From Pseudomonadota bacterium (GTDB lineage Bacteria > Pseudomonadota > Gammaproteobacteria > Xanthomonadales > SZUA-38): 64,000 nucleotides of DNA. The stretch is taken from positions 1 to 64,000 of the forward strand of contig JBCCCR010000013.1 in NCBI GenBank assembly GCA_039033415.1, given 5' to 3'. Under the pieces are notes generated by a model. That model was given only the letters and a program-made list of their open reading frames with translations, was not told the origin of the DNA and ran no database searches. The translations under genes were made by a program, and so were the position numbers. Position 1 is the stretch's first letter. The number at the start of each line of letters is the position of its first letter. Below are positions 1-10,500 of this stretch, one piece after another.

Positions 1-70
1 CTGGCACGCCGGCTTCGTGTTGCTTGAGAATGGCCAGAATCTGGCGGTCGGAAAATCGAGACTTCTTCAT
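1..70 (-). CDS. IS3-family transposase OrfA, N-terminal end (runs off window)
   Basis: The minus strand from 70 reads MKKSRFSDRQILAILKQHEA and continues past the window edge. This is the characteristic N-terminus of IS3-family OrfA proteins, the helix-turn-helix DNA-binding subunit that works with the OrfB DDE integrase. A good ribosome binding site (AAGGAG, about 7 bases before the ATG) precedes it. Only 23 codons are visible, so intactness and the presence of OrfB cannot be judged. Confidence 0.85.
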   Translation of the reverse strand, partial: MKKSRFSDRQILAILKQHEAGVP

Positions 71-136
71 GCTTCGCTCCTTCTGCGATCATCATAAAAG
101 TCTCTACTCAAAACCTCGACTAAAATCTGGGGGGAT
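1..136 (-). mobile_element. IS3-family insertion sequence, left end
   Basis: The OrfA start is followed outward by about 65 noncoding bases that end in a sequence containing CCCCCCAGATTTTAGTCGAG on the minus strand. Such a C-run plus AGATTTTAGT is typical of IS3-family termini. The boundary near 136 is inferred because a signal-peptide reading frame stops being sensible there. The other end of the element and its target duplication are outside the window. Confidence 0.6.
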
Positions 137-213
137 TGCAAGAGGACCTGGCCGACGGCCGGCGCGATTGCAAGCGTTGACAGGGTGACGACCAACACGA
201 CGAGTCTGTTCAT
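137..213 (-). pseudogene. 5' fragment of a secreted-protein gene cut by the IS
   Basis: From ATG 213 the minus strand encodes MNRLVVLVVTLSTLAIAPAV followed by GQ, a textbook Sec signal peptide with an Ala-x-Gly/Gln cleavage region. The frame then runs into the IS terminus at about 136, so the mature protein is lost from this side. An in-frame ATG six bases upstream (219) is an alternative start. The rest of the gene, if it survives, lies on the far side of the IS outside the window. The family cannot be named from 25 residues. Confidence 0.55.
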
Positions 214-253
214 GGTGAGCATTTGTCCACGTTTAAAGGGGTTTCTACGTCAA

Positions 254-466
254 TCAGAACCGGAAATCCGCGTAAAACTCTACGCCCGAAACGGGCTCCA
301 CGCTCATCGCGTTCAGATCCGGTACGTCTTTGATGCCCGGAACACCGTTTAAAGCAGGTCGATCAACCGAATTCTTGTTCGTTGATATTAACGGCGCAAA
401 AAGACGGCAAATCGGATCAGACTCGCCCGAAGAATCTGTAAGCCTCCACCAAAACGACGCCTTCAA
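254..466 (-). CDS. Short unrecognised ORF, possibly a gene remnant
   Basis: A 70-codon frame with a TTG start immediately after an in-frame TGA. It ends 40 bases before the signal-peptide fragment at 213. Its end, GVEFYADFRF, finishes in aromatic residues like an outer-membrane protein C-terminus, and the sequence is not obviously shadow-like. No domain is recognised. It could be the 3' remnant of a larger gene, and it has no visible Shine-Dalgarno sequence. Confidence 0.25.
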   Translation of the reverse strand: MKASFWWRLTDSSGESDPICRLFAPLISTNKNSVDRPALNGVPGIKDVPDLNAMSVEPVSGVEFYADFRF

Positions 467-649
467 GCCTCATTCGCTCAGGGTAAGGCACAGCAGTGGC
501 GGGACAACGAGTGTGCGAATTGCTGTGCCCAACGATCGGCTCAGCTATGATCTAGCGCTAAAACCTGGGCTTCTACATAAAACCTCTTGTTGCCAGATGA
601 GGGTAGGGGTTCTATCTACAACGCGCGGGCCGGATACACGACAATCCAG

Positions 650-1216
650 TCATTGATCGTTGGAGATCCAATCTAGCAGCCAAGCCCTTGCACTTCGCCA
701 GCGGCGTTTGACTGTGGGCGTTGAAGTCCCCATGGCAACCGCAGTTTCCTCGATAGTCAGCCCGCCGAAAACGCGAAGCTCAACGACCTGCGCCAGATCT
801 CCGTGTTCTGACGCCAGCTCAGTGAGCGCTTGGTCGAGTATCAATACCTCAGCGCTATCCATCACTTCAGCCAGCGACCCGGTAAACGTGACGCGTCGGC
901 CCCAGCTACGTTTTGCTGCTCCGCGATGCCTCGCCTGGTCAACCAAAATTTGCCGCATTACCTGGCCAGCCAAAGCCAAGAAATGGCTGCGGCCACGCCA
1001 ATCGACGCGATTTAGGTCCACAAGTTTCAGGTAAGCCTCGTTGACGAGCGCGGTGGGCTGCAGCGATAGACCGGCGGGTTCGGCCGCCAGCGCACGTGCG
1101 GCAATGGCCTTAAGCGCCGGATACACACGTGCCAGCAGAGCCTCATGCGCTTGTCGATCGCCGAGATTCCACCGTTCAAGAAGCTGATTGACTGTTGAGC
1201 CGGAGTCCTCAACCAA
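650..1216 (-). CDS. ECF RNA polymerase sigma factor, TIGR02999-like
   Basis: This 188-residue protein has the sigma-70 region 2 (roughly residues 10-90, with YPALKAIAARAL and the NEAYLKLVD stretch) and a C-terminal region 4 helix-turn-helix (about residues 130-185, VELRVFGGLTIEETAVAMGT). The ALVNEAYLKL and HFLALAGQVMRQILVDQAR segments are hallmarks of the TIGR02999 ECF group, which commonly sits beside TPR-containing Ser/Thr kinases. It would redirect RNA polymerase to a small regulon. The start is a TTG with AGGA 7 bases upstream; an in-frame TAG lies two codons before it, so no longer version exists. It follows the kinase gene on the same strand after 113 bases, the reverse of the usual sigma-then-kinase order. 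Confidence 0.88.
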   Translation of the reverse strand: MVEDSGSTVNQLLERWNLGDRQAHEALLARVYPALKAIAARALAAEPAGLSLQPTALVNEAYLKLVDLNRVDWRGRSHFLALAGQVMRQILVDQARHRGAAKRSWGRRVTFTGSLAEVMDSAEVLILDQALTELASEHGDLAQVVELRVFGGLTIEETAVAMGTSTPTVKRRWRSARAWLLDWISNDQ

Positions 1217-1329
1217 GTGCTATTCCTGAAGTAATCGAATTAAATGATGTTTCAGTTCGAGGCAGCGTTCCCGTTTGCCCGCACAGCAAAGCAATTCTCT
1301 GGGCCGCCGCTAAAGCTACCGTGCCAGAG

Positions 1330-3411
1330 CTAAAGGCTCGCCAGCGCTTCAAGTTTCCGCCGCCATGGGTTTTCTGGCTCCGCTGTCCGTCGCAGGCCCC
1401 TCAGGCCCTCCTCAATGTGTCGTTGTGCTGCCCCGTTGCCGCCGTTGGTTTCACGCAGCGCAATGCCGAGCGCCACGCGCGCCGAATGAGTTCGCCAGTC
1501 ATCGGGCAGTTCCGCCGTATATTTGTTCAGGGCGGACCTCAACCACTTGACGGCCACGTCGGCCCGGCCAGCCAAAAGGTGGTTGAAGCCGAGACTGCCT
1601 TCCGCGTTCGCCACGTTGATGCTGTCTTCCGCTTCGTACTCAGCCAACCGGCCTAGCAGAGCAGTCAGACTCTCGTGCGCAACCTCATGTCGGCCCAATA
1701 GACTCTCCACGACGGAAAGGTTGTAGGTGATTACGTCCCGTTGAAGTCGGCCTGGATCACCGGTATCGACAAAAGCCAACGTGTCCCGAAGTATCATTTC
1801 GGCCTCCTCGAGATTGCCAACACCCATCTCTAAGACGGCAATCATGTTGTAGAGTTGGAGCCGGCTGAAAAACTCTTCAACCTCCACAATGTGACGGCGA
1901 AGCGTTGCAATCGCTCCTTCATAGTCGCCCAGCTCCGCCTTAGCGGACGCTATGGCGCCAACAACGTTGAAATGAACTTGGCTGTGACCCTCCAGGAACC
2001 AGCCACTCTCTACGACCGGAGTCCCCACCGCCACCACTTCCGAAAACTTGCCTGTCAGGTAGTAGTTCCAGGTCAAAAGCCAGTCGATGTCATAGCTCAA
2101 GGCCTCGACTTCAGGCGTATCGGGAGTCAGGAGTCCCTTGGCGATCTCCAATTGCTGGACGGCGCTTCCAGGTTTTCCAAGCCCATCATAGATTCGACCA
2201 ATCGCCACTCGGGTTGCCATCTCAGTAAAGGGATCTGCGATTTTTTCCTCAACCTGTCCGGCCACGCGATCGATGGCTTCCAGCACCGTCGTTGCCTCGC
2301 CGGTACCCGATTTAACTTGCCCAAGCGTGTCGCTGATGAATCTGAAAGCGGCCTGGGAACGCTGGTAAGCAATCCGCGCCTGCTCTTTTTCCCGCTTGGC
2401 CAGGTTTCCCTGTGAGACGCTGACGCCCAACGAACCAAGCAGACCAACAAAAAGCAAAGAGACGAGCGCAGACGCAATGCGATGCCTCCAAATAAATTTG
2501 CCCGCAACGTAGCGAAACCCATCTGGTCTAGCTTCAACTGGCATTCCCGAGAGGAGACGCTGTAGATCATCTCCGAGCGCCTGGGCTGATGCGTAACGTC
2601 GGGCCGGCTCCTGATGCAGCGCCTTCATAACAATCCGATCGATATCACCGCGCAACATCCCAGGTGTCCAGTTACTGACACGATCTTTTTCCAGGGCGCT
2701 GCTGGGGAATTCAGCGGAATCTTCGAGGACCACCTGGGCCGCTGCTGCGGGCGTGAGCCCGTCAACACCGTGGGGCAACCGGCCGGTCACAAGTCGATAA
2801 AGCAGGCAACCTAGCGAGTACACATCCGTAGCCGTGGTCAACGGTTTGCCCAGCAGCTGCTCAGGGCTGGCGTACCCCGGCGTCATTGCATGCATGCCGG
2901 TCCTTGTTTGAACCATCGCCTCGTCCAGAGAAAGGTTTTTGGCGATGCCAAAGTCCAGGAGCTTGACCACCCCCTTATGTGTCACAAACACGTTGCTCGG
3001 CTTAATGTCCCGGTGCACGATCAGCGACCGATGTGCAGCCTCCACCGCCGCGCAGACAGTCTGCATCAATGACAATAGCTCCTTGAGACTCAGCTGGTTT
3101 TTTCGGACAAACTCATCAATCGGTAGTCCGTCCACGTGCTCCAAAACAACATAGGGAATTCCATCTGGCGTCTCTCCGCCGTCGATCAGCATCGCGATGT
3201 TAGGATGATCCAACGCAGCCAGAATTCGGCGCTCGGACTCAAACCGGGCCACCAGATCCGTTTCCTGGAGGTGCGGACTAAGCAGTTTGATCGCAACCAA
3301 CTGGCGAAAAGGCGCGCCTTTTCGTTCGCCGAGAAATACCCGACCCATACCACCCTGCCCTAACTCACGCAGCACCTTGAAGGCACCAACAGACTCAGGC
3401 GGAGCAAACAA
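1330..3411 (-). CDS. Membrane Ser/Thr protein kinase with TPR sensor domain
   Basis: A Hanks-type kinase. It shows the glycine loop GQGGMG (about residue 18), the ATP lysine VAIK (42), catalytic HRDIKPSN (Asp135) and DFG (Asp153), in a catalytic domain spanning about residues 8-275. A transmembrane segment follows near 305-330 (ASALVSLLFVGLLGSLGVSV). The rest is TPR-like repeats, presumably periplasmic or partner-binding. It phosphorylates proteins on Ser/Thr and probably signals to the adjacent ECF sigma factor. The coordinates use a TTG at 3411, but homologous N-terminal sequence continues upstream in frame (DAKRDAAVSSACEEDWALEE and so on) to about 3600 without an ATG/GTG/TTG. A GTG at 3610 would join this frame if the A7 run at 3585-3591 had one base fewer. 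The real gene is therefore probably about 66 codons longer and has a homopolymer indel or sequencing error. Confidence 0.88.
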   Translation of the reverse strand: MFAPPESVGAFKVLRELGQGGMGRVFLGERKGAPFRQLVAIKLLSPHLQETDLVARFESERRILAALDHPNIAMLIDGGETPDGIPYVVLEHVDGLPIDEFVRKNQLSLKELLSLMQTVCAAVEAAHRSLIVHRDIKPSNVFVTHKGVVKLLDFGIAKNLSLDEAMVQTRTGMHAMTPGYASPEQLLGKPLTTATDVYSLGCLLYRLVTGRLPHGVDGLTPAAAAQVVLEDSAEFPSSALEKDRVSNWTPGMLRGDIDRIVMKALHQEPARRYASAQALGDDLQRLLSGMPVEARPDGFRYVAGKFIWRHRIASALVSLLFVGLLGSLGVSVSQGNLAKREKEQARIAYQRSQAAFRFISDTLGQVKSGTGEATTVLEAIDRVAGQVEEKIADPFTEMATRVAIGRIYDGLGKPGSAVQQLEIAKGLLTPDTPEVEALSYDIDWLLTWNYYLTGKFSEVVAVGTPVVESGWFLEGHSQVHFNVVGAIASAKAELGDYEGAIATLRRHIVEVEEFFSRLQLYNMIAVLEMGVGNLEEAEMILRDTLAFVDTGDPGRLQRDVITYNLSVVESLLGRHEVAHESLTALLGRLAEYEAEDSINVANAEGSLGFNHLLAGRADVAVKWLRSALNKYTAELPDDWRTHSARVALGIALRETNGGNGAAQRHIEEGLRGLRRTAEPENPWRRKLEALASL

Positions 3412-3618
3412 TGATGTCTTCGGCCCGCTCCGGCCTAGCAGGTGATCGCTTATATCATCTGCGCTGAGGAGTTGGCGAACCCGCTCCTCTAGCGCCCAAT
3501 CTTCCTCACAGGCGCTACTGACCGCTGCGTCCCGCTTCGCGTCAGGCAGATTGACTACCTGCTCAAAAATGGTGATTGCTTCCCTTTTTTTGCTGTCCAG
3601 AGCTGTACACCGACCTTC

Positions 3619-4506
3619 CGGGTGGGTTAAGTAAAACGTATTGACGAGAGTTTAGCAGCTAGCACCTGAGACATGGTGTTGAAAGTTGCAGCGGCTCCGC
3701 AGGCCAGAGCTAGATTCGTAGCAACGGCGAAACGAACACTTCCAACCAGCACCGGGGGGCGCCTCACTAAGACTCTTGGGCTGAGATAGAACACCCGTTC
3801 GCGCTGAATCAAACAGCAATGGACGCCGCCTATGGCGGCTGCCTCTCTTAGCTGCGCAGCCAGACTTTACTCGACGGCGATCCAGCGAATGGTTGTGCTC
3901 GACCAGATATCTAAGTCGAAATACGACCTCGTCACCTGCCTCTCCAGCCTTTCCGTTTGCCGACGTTTGCAGAGTTCGGCCAATACCACGTTAACCAGGT
4001 ACGCGGCCCCGTCCGAAAAGGAACGCAGCCTCGCCTAAGGGTGACTAGCCTAACCGATTCCCGGACTCTGGTTGGTTTGGCCTCGACTTCACGGCGCAGG
4101 GAACGCCGCTCCAATTCGCTTTGACCGTAGTTATTTCTCAGGTGCTATTTACATCTTGACTAGGACTGCCTCAGTCGCTTTTAGCCTGAGTCATAGATTC
4201 CCACCGATCGTCAAGGGCGCGCAAGCATCAAGTTGCACCGCCACCGTTGTGATTGAGAAAACTCTACTCTCGCGTGTGACCATCAGGGAATCACCGAACC
4301 TGGAACCTGTTCAATTGCATCGACAAGGTATGGGCCGCCATTCGCTTGGCCCGTTTTTCCGCGGATGAGTCATGGTAAGTCTTGACAGATTCTCGGACCT
4401 TGCGCATGAAGCATGACTACCGTTCGACAATCCCTCCGGTTCACCCGCCCGCCGACATTCACCAACAACGTTAGTTCCGGACGGCTTCGGATTCTAATAA
4501 GGCTCT
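3619..4506. other. Intergenic, no gene supported
   Basis: Nearly 900 bases between the kinase gene and the large secreted protein. All open frames here are short (under about 100 codons), lack ribosome binding sites and show no family resemblance. A weak hairpin with a T-run lies at 4332-4358. Nothing else was recognised. Confidence 0.5.
4332..4358 (+). terminator. Possible rho-independent terminator
   Basis: GGGCC (4332-4336) can pair with GGCCC (4348-4352) across an 11-base loop, followed by GTTTTT. The stem is only five base pairs and no plus-strand gene clearly ends nearby, so support is weak. Confidence 0.25.
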
Positions 4507-7500
4507 TTACTCAAATCCGTCGGCAAAAACCCTCGCTGATAGCAGCTCCGTTAGCGCCTGAGCCTGGGGCGGGCGCTGCTGCCGGTGACCCACCCGGTCT
4601 GTCGCCACCGAGTAGAGGCCGATCAGGGTGCCGTCAAACTGCGGCAACGCGGCCTCGGTCCGCGTTGTGCTCAGCAACCACGGTACAAAAGGCTCGCCGT
4701 CGATGGATACATAGACATCGTAGTGGGCGACTCCTGAGCCGGCGCCGTCCGAGCCGGCCCAAGAGATCTGCATGCCGACCAGGCTCCGGGCCGGTAGCGG
4801 CGCCACGGTGCTGGTCGGTGGATCTACGTCTAGCCGGTGCTGCGTCTCGTTGGTAATGATCGGCGGATTGTCGTCGAACACGATGTTTGCGCTGTTTACA
4901 ATCTCAACTCCCGTCGCAAGACCGGCGAGCGAAAGTACCTGATAGCTGACAAACCCCTCACCCCGCCGCAGCACATCGTTCACCGGCAAAAAACCTGCCA
5001 GATCGTCTTCGGTAGGCTGTCCGGTGGCGGGATCGATGCTGCTGAATGACCAGGTGACAGTCCGAGACTGAAAATCCAGCTCCACTGCGACGCGCGCATC
5101 AACTTCGTTGTCCTGGGCTCTCAAGGAAATCGTCGTCTCATAGGCATACAGTCCGGGCGGAACCGGCACCACCTCACTGCCCACCGCAATCTCGGTAAGC
5201 TCAAATGTGGCCAGGTCCAGATCCTCATCCAACACGTCGGTAATAGTCACAAACTGCGCGGGAAGCGTAGCGAGGTTTGGGTCGTTCTCGAAAAAAATAG
5301 TGTACGGCAGTACAACATCGCCGTGGACAAATCCGTCGGCACCCAAAATACCCACCTTTTCGTTGGGGTCGTACGAAGCTCGCACATCCACACCACGCTC
5401 CGTGTCAGGCTCTTCGCTATCGGTTTGCTGCTTTTCCCCAACCTGCGAGGATGCCCCGGCCTTCGCCTCGTTGACCTCGATGGGAATACTGTCTCTACCA
5501 CGGGAGTCAATCATGCCCAGTTGCAAATGCTGACGCTGCTTCAAACGGGATGCGCGTGCAAAATCTGAATCACCCGAAAGCGTAGTAAATTTTGATGAGG
5601 GAACACGTTCCAGGGGGGGCGCAGTGGTTGACCCGGGATCACCGGGGTTTTCTTTTCGATAGTAGTCGAGGTAGTAGCGCAGTTCCTGTCGGCCCGATTG
5701 AAATTCGCCTTCGCTGAAGGGAATGTCGGCGGCCCTCTCGAGCCATTTTTTTGTTAAAGCGCCTCGGGCGGCCATTATTAAGTCGGGCTCGCTGCCCATA
5801 GCCTGTAGTTCGCTCAAAAAGATCTGGGAAGTTGAATTTGCGTCTACCGCGGATTCAAAGTAGTCAGTGCTCGTAATGTTAACCACGTTAGACGCGGTGA
5901 TCTGCTCGGTATAGCTCGCCGAGCGGCACGTATCTGCCAGGAACACAACCGTTGCGTCGGTGCCTCCAAATCGTCGATTGAGTTCGTCCCCATGAACTTT
6001 CTCCCCGCTACTGAGCACGATAGCGCCTTTGGGGTCGTCGCGATCGCAGATGCCGTGAGACGCAAGATGAACAAATACCGTATCGTTTCCGTCCGCTTCA
6101 GCAATGGCCGCGTCGATCGCATCGAAAAACCGTTTGCGGGAAACCTGGGTACCATCGGTGTCACCGACGAGCTGCGTCGTCCAGCCTTCGGGTTTGTTCA
6201 GGCCCGTATCGAAGTAGTTGAACAGGTCCGCTGCGTCCTTCTGCGCGCCTGGCAAACTCCCAAAACCGCCGCTTCCCGAATAGTCCCCGGAACCGACAAA
6301 AACGCCATGTAGATCCTGGGGATTGCCGGAATTGCCAGCAGGCTGGTGAAGCTGCGGACCCTTTTTGGTCTCTTCCTCGGTTTCTGATTTGCCTACAGGG
6401 CCTGAGTCCTCTCCAAGCACTCCTCGAAACTCTGGCCCCCCGGGCGCCAGCGGCGGCGGCTGAAACAGCACCTGTCCCTCAGCAAAAACAAGATTGTCAT
6501 AACCTTCACCGTCGAGCGTTATGTATTCAGCCGCAACAAGGTCAAACAGCTCGGCAAAGGTCTCGCCCACGCGAGCCCGCTCGCCCGCAATGCGCGCTGC
6601 CCAAAGGCCAGCGTCCACACCCGCCGGCAGCGTTTCCTGCTCGATTACATCCCAGTCGAATGAAGAACCGCCGAAGACAGGGCTACTCGGACTGTCGGCC
6701 CAGGCAGACAGGGTAACGCCCATTGTTTCCAGCGGCGCATTGAAATACAGAGGCATTTCGCCGCGAGACCCTGGCGGCATCACGGCAGACCCGGCCAGCA
6801 CCGGAGGCGGCACCAGGTCCCAGTCGCGGCGGGTATCCGTCGATTCGCGCCGCAGCTGCAGGCTGCCCGCGCTTGTCCCTACCGCAACGTAGGGTAACCG
6901 GGCGTCCACGTTGCTGAGGTTTTGGTAGCTCAGAGTAAGCCGGGCCTGTCGGCCGGATCGCATCACCGATGGCGCCAGTAATGACACGGCAATATCCGGC
7001 GACCGCGCGGCCTCCATTGTCACCGCGTCAGGCAGTGACGCCGCTTCGGTGCTGTTTTCAACAACCACGAGATCGTAGGCACCCAAGGGCGTACCATTCA
7101 GTTCAAAGGTCGCGTAGACATCTCCGGAATTCGTGCGACGCAGGGCCTGCGCGCTGATTTGCGTGCCACCGCGCCGGAGACGAAAAGCCAAGGCCTCGCT
7201 GAGTTGATCTCCTCTGATCAGCAGCGTGGCGCTGCCCACGTTGCCGACGACCTCAGGGAATACGGTATCGATGCGAATGGGTGCAAGCGCTGCGCTGATG
7301 GTGAAGTCGCCGGGCTCAGCAGCCAGCACAGCCGGAAAGGCGTAAACGTAATAGATGTCCGGATCGGTCCGTTGGGAGGACGCTACGGAAACGTCGGCGG
7401 CGCCCAGGGGTTCATGACGATGATCAAAGTCGAAGCGGCCGGGCATACGATCCGCTCCGAGGTACAGCTCCGTGACGCCGTCGTTTTCCAACTCCAGCGT

Positions 7501-10500
7501 TATCTGCACATCGCGCCCCACCGGGGAGCTGACGCGAAACCATCGCGGAGAGGACCGCGCAGGAAATTGGTCCGATTGGGGCGCTGCACCCACAAGAAGT
7601 TCGGGCACGTCCAGTGTAAAAACCTCTGCCGCTTCGAACTCGTTGTTGGCACGACCTTCGGTTTCAAACACATCGGCTCGGCGGTTTGAAAATACGGCCC
7701 AGCGATAGTCACCAAGCTCCGCCCCGGGTACCGTGAGGTCTGCGCTCAACTGAGTGGATTGGCCGGGTGCCAGCATCAGGTCACTAGGCACGCTCACTTC
7801 GGCCACGGGCATTGGCTCGCCGGAACTGATCCACTCGATCGGGTCGGTTCCATCAATAGGAATCATCCGTTGGACGCTAAGCGCCTCAAACCAAGGTCCG
7901 CGAGCGACGTCAGATCCCTGGTTGGTTACGGTCCACTGCACCTGCACTTCGCTCCCCGCCAGGGCCACTGGTGGCGCGGTGATACCTGAGGGAACAAGAT
8001 CGACCAGGGGTACATCACCGGCAAACAGGAACAGGTTGGCGTCGTCATAAGCGCTGGAAAACACGGGCTCTGCGCCAAGAACCTCGTCAAATCGAGAGCC
8101 GTTGAGCATGCTGGCGCCAACCACCTGATAGCTGTCGTCAAGCACCGGCGTAAAGCCATCCTCCAGGGATACAAATAGAGATCCATCGAGCTGTGCGTCG
8201 CCGGTCACGACCAGCCTTCCAAACTGGCCTGTTTGCGGCCGTCCACCAACGGTAACGGCAATGGAGCCGCCTTCCGAGGCGTATGCGCCCGCTACGCCAA
8301 ACTGGCTGCCCGCACCGAGCACGATAGCCCCGCTGTTGGCGAAGTCGGAGGCGGTCGTAAACGAGGCGCCATCGCGGAGCAGGAGGAGTCCGCTGCTGGA
8401 ACGAAGGTTGGAAATCCCCGTGAGCATAGCGCTGCTGCCCGCCAGGGTAATAGTCGCTTCGCTGCCGGTAATGTTGACGTCCGCCGGGAGGTTTAAGGTA
8501 GCTTCCGTGGCGGACCAGGCGCCGTCCGAAAGCACCTCGGCGTCCAGCGGGCCAATCGATTCCATGAGCGTGAGGCTGCCGCTCCTGACGTCCAACAGAC
8601 CACGGTTTGTGAAGACAAAGTTCGCTAGATCTTGAGGGTCATGTAAGAGCGTTTCGCCGCCCCCCGCGGTTTTGGAGAATGTGCCTAAATTGAGAAATTC
8701 CAGCGGTCCGAATGCGCGCGCCCCAACAACAGTGAGATCCGCATCCGACTGAAACTCGAAAGAACCGGCGTTCTCAACCTCAGCGATGGTCTGAACTTCG
8801 ACGTCGCCCTCTCCAGCGACGATCAGTGACCCGGTATTGGTAAAACGGGCGGCGATTCGCTTGGGTTCGGCGCCCGTCAGGGTAAGAGTGCCGCGATTGG
8901 CTACCGTGCCGCGAATTTCGCCGCTATCCCATTCCAGCAGGCCATCGGGAAAGTCCATAGAAACAGGATCTGTATCGCTACCGCGGAAGGGCCCGGCGAT
9001 GCGAATAAGGCCCTCTCCCTCGCCGGAAAAAACGCCTGAGAAAATCAAGCTCGTACTTGAGCTACCGCTAAGATCCAGCCTTGCGCCGCTGTTTACCAGG
9101 AGGAATCCACCATCGCTGCTCCCCCGCTCCCAGAGAAACTGTCCGGACAAGATCTCCACGCGGCCGTCGATGTTGTTTAGCCTGACGAAACCCAGGGAAA
9201 ACGGCCCGCTGCCCGACGACTTGCGCCAGATGCCCTCGTTGTTGACGTCGCCACTGCCGCTGAAGCCTGCTTCGCTGCCGAAGTCGTAGAGGGCGTCAGC
9301 GCGATTATCGATGCCGCGAAATCCGCCGCCGGCGAGCACTAAATCCCCTTCGGCATGATGAACCGTCCCTCGGTTTTCGATCACCGTATTGATCAGCGTT
9401 TTGGCATCCGGACCATCGAGCGTGATAAAGGACTGGTTTGTGAGAACCGAGTTTGCGAACGTTCCGCCCTGCCAGAAGAATTGCCCGTCAGGGAAGTCAA
9501 AGATCAGCCCTGGATCGTCAATGTTGATTCGTCCGCCCGACAGGCGAATCTGTCCTTGACCCGAGCCCGTAAAGGTCCCGCTCAACACCATCGGCGGCCC
9601 GGTGTCCCCGGTTAGGAAAAGCGTTGCGCCATCGCCAACGTCAAAGTGGCCGCCCGTTCCCTCTCCGCCCCGAAGCTGGAGCCGTCCGGAATCTACCTCG
9701 ATACGGCCACCCAGGTTATTGAAATCGACCGTGTCCAGGTCCGCGGTTCCGCTACCCACCGACTTTTCCAACCGACCCTCGTTATTGAAAGCGCCCCCTC
9801 CGCCGAAGCTCAAGTCGCCTTGCAGCTCATACAGGGCGCCGGCGCGATTGTTTACGCCCCGAAACCCACCACCGGCCAGGGTCAGCTCGCCTCCGGTGTG
9901 GCGTACCGTGCCCTGATTTTCGATGACTGTGTTGCTTAGCGTCTTCGAGTCCGGCCCAGACAGGGTTAAAAAGGCCCGATTGATCAACTGCGAACCCGCC
10001 ATCGTGCCGCCCTGCCAATGGAACAACCCATCGGGGAAGTTGAACGTCAGACCAGCGCTGGCAATCTGCAGTCGCCCTCCTGGCATACGGACTTGTCCAA
10101 GCCCGGAGCCGGTGTAGATTCCACTCATTGTCATCGGCGCGCCTGTGGCGCCAGTCAGGTCAAGGGTTGCGCCGCTGGACACTTCAAAATGACCGCCGCT
10201 TCCCACCCCGCCCCGGAGCTGCAGACGCCCGGAAACGACCTCGATACGACCGCCGGCGTTATTCAGGGCAATCGACTCCATGTCGACCGTGCCGCTGCCA
10301 CCGGACTTCAATAGCACCCCTTCATTGTTGAAATCACCGCCGCCACCGAAGCTCACGTCGCCGCCCAGTTCGTAAAGCGCCGCATCTCGATTATTCACGC
10401 CACGAATCCCGCCGCCGCTGATGACTAGTTCGCCTTCCAGATGCCTCACGGTTCCGGTGTTTTCGATTAACGTGTTGGACAATATCTTGGCGTCCGGCCC

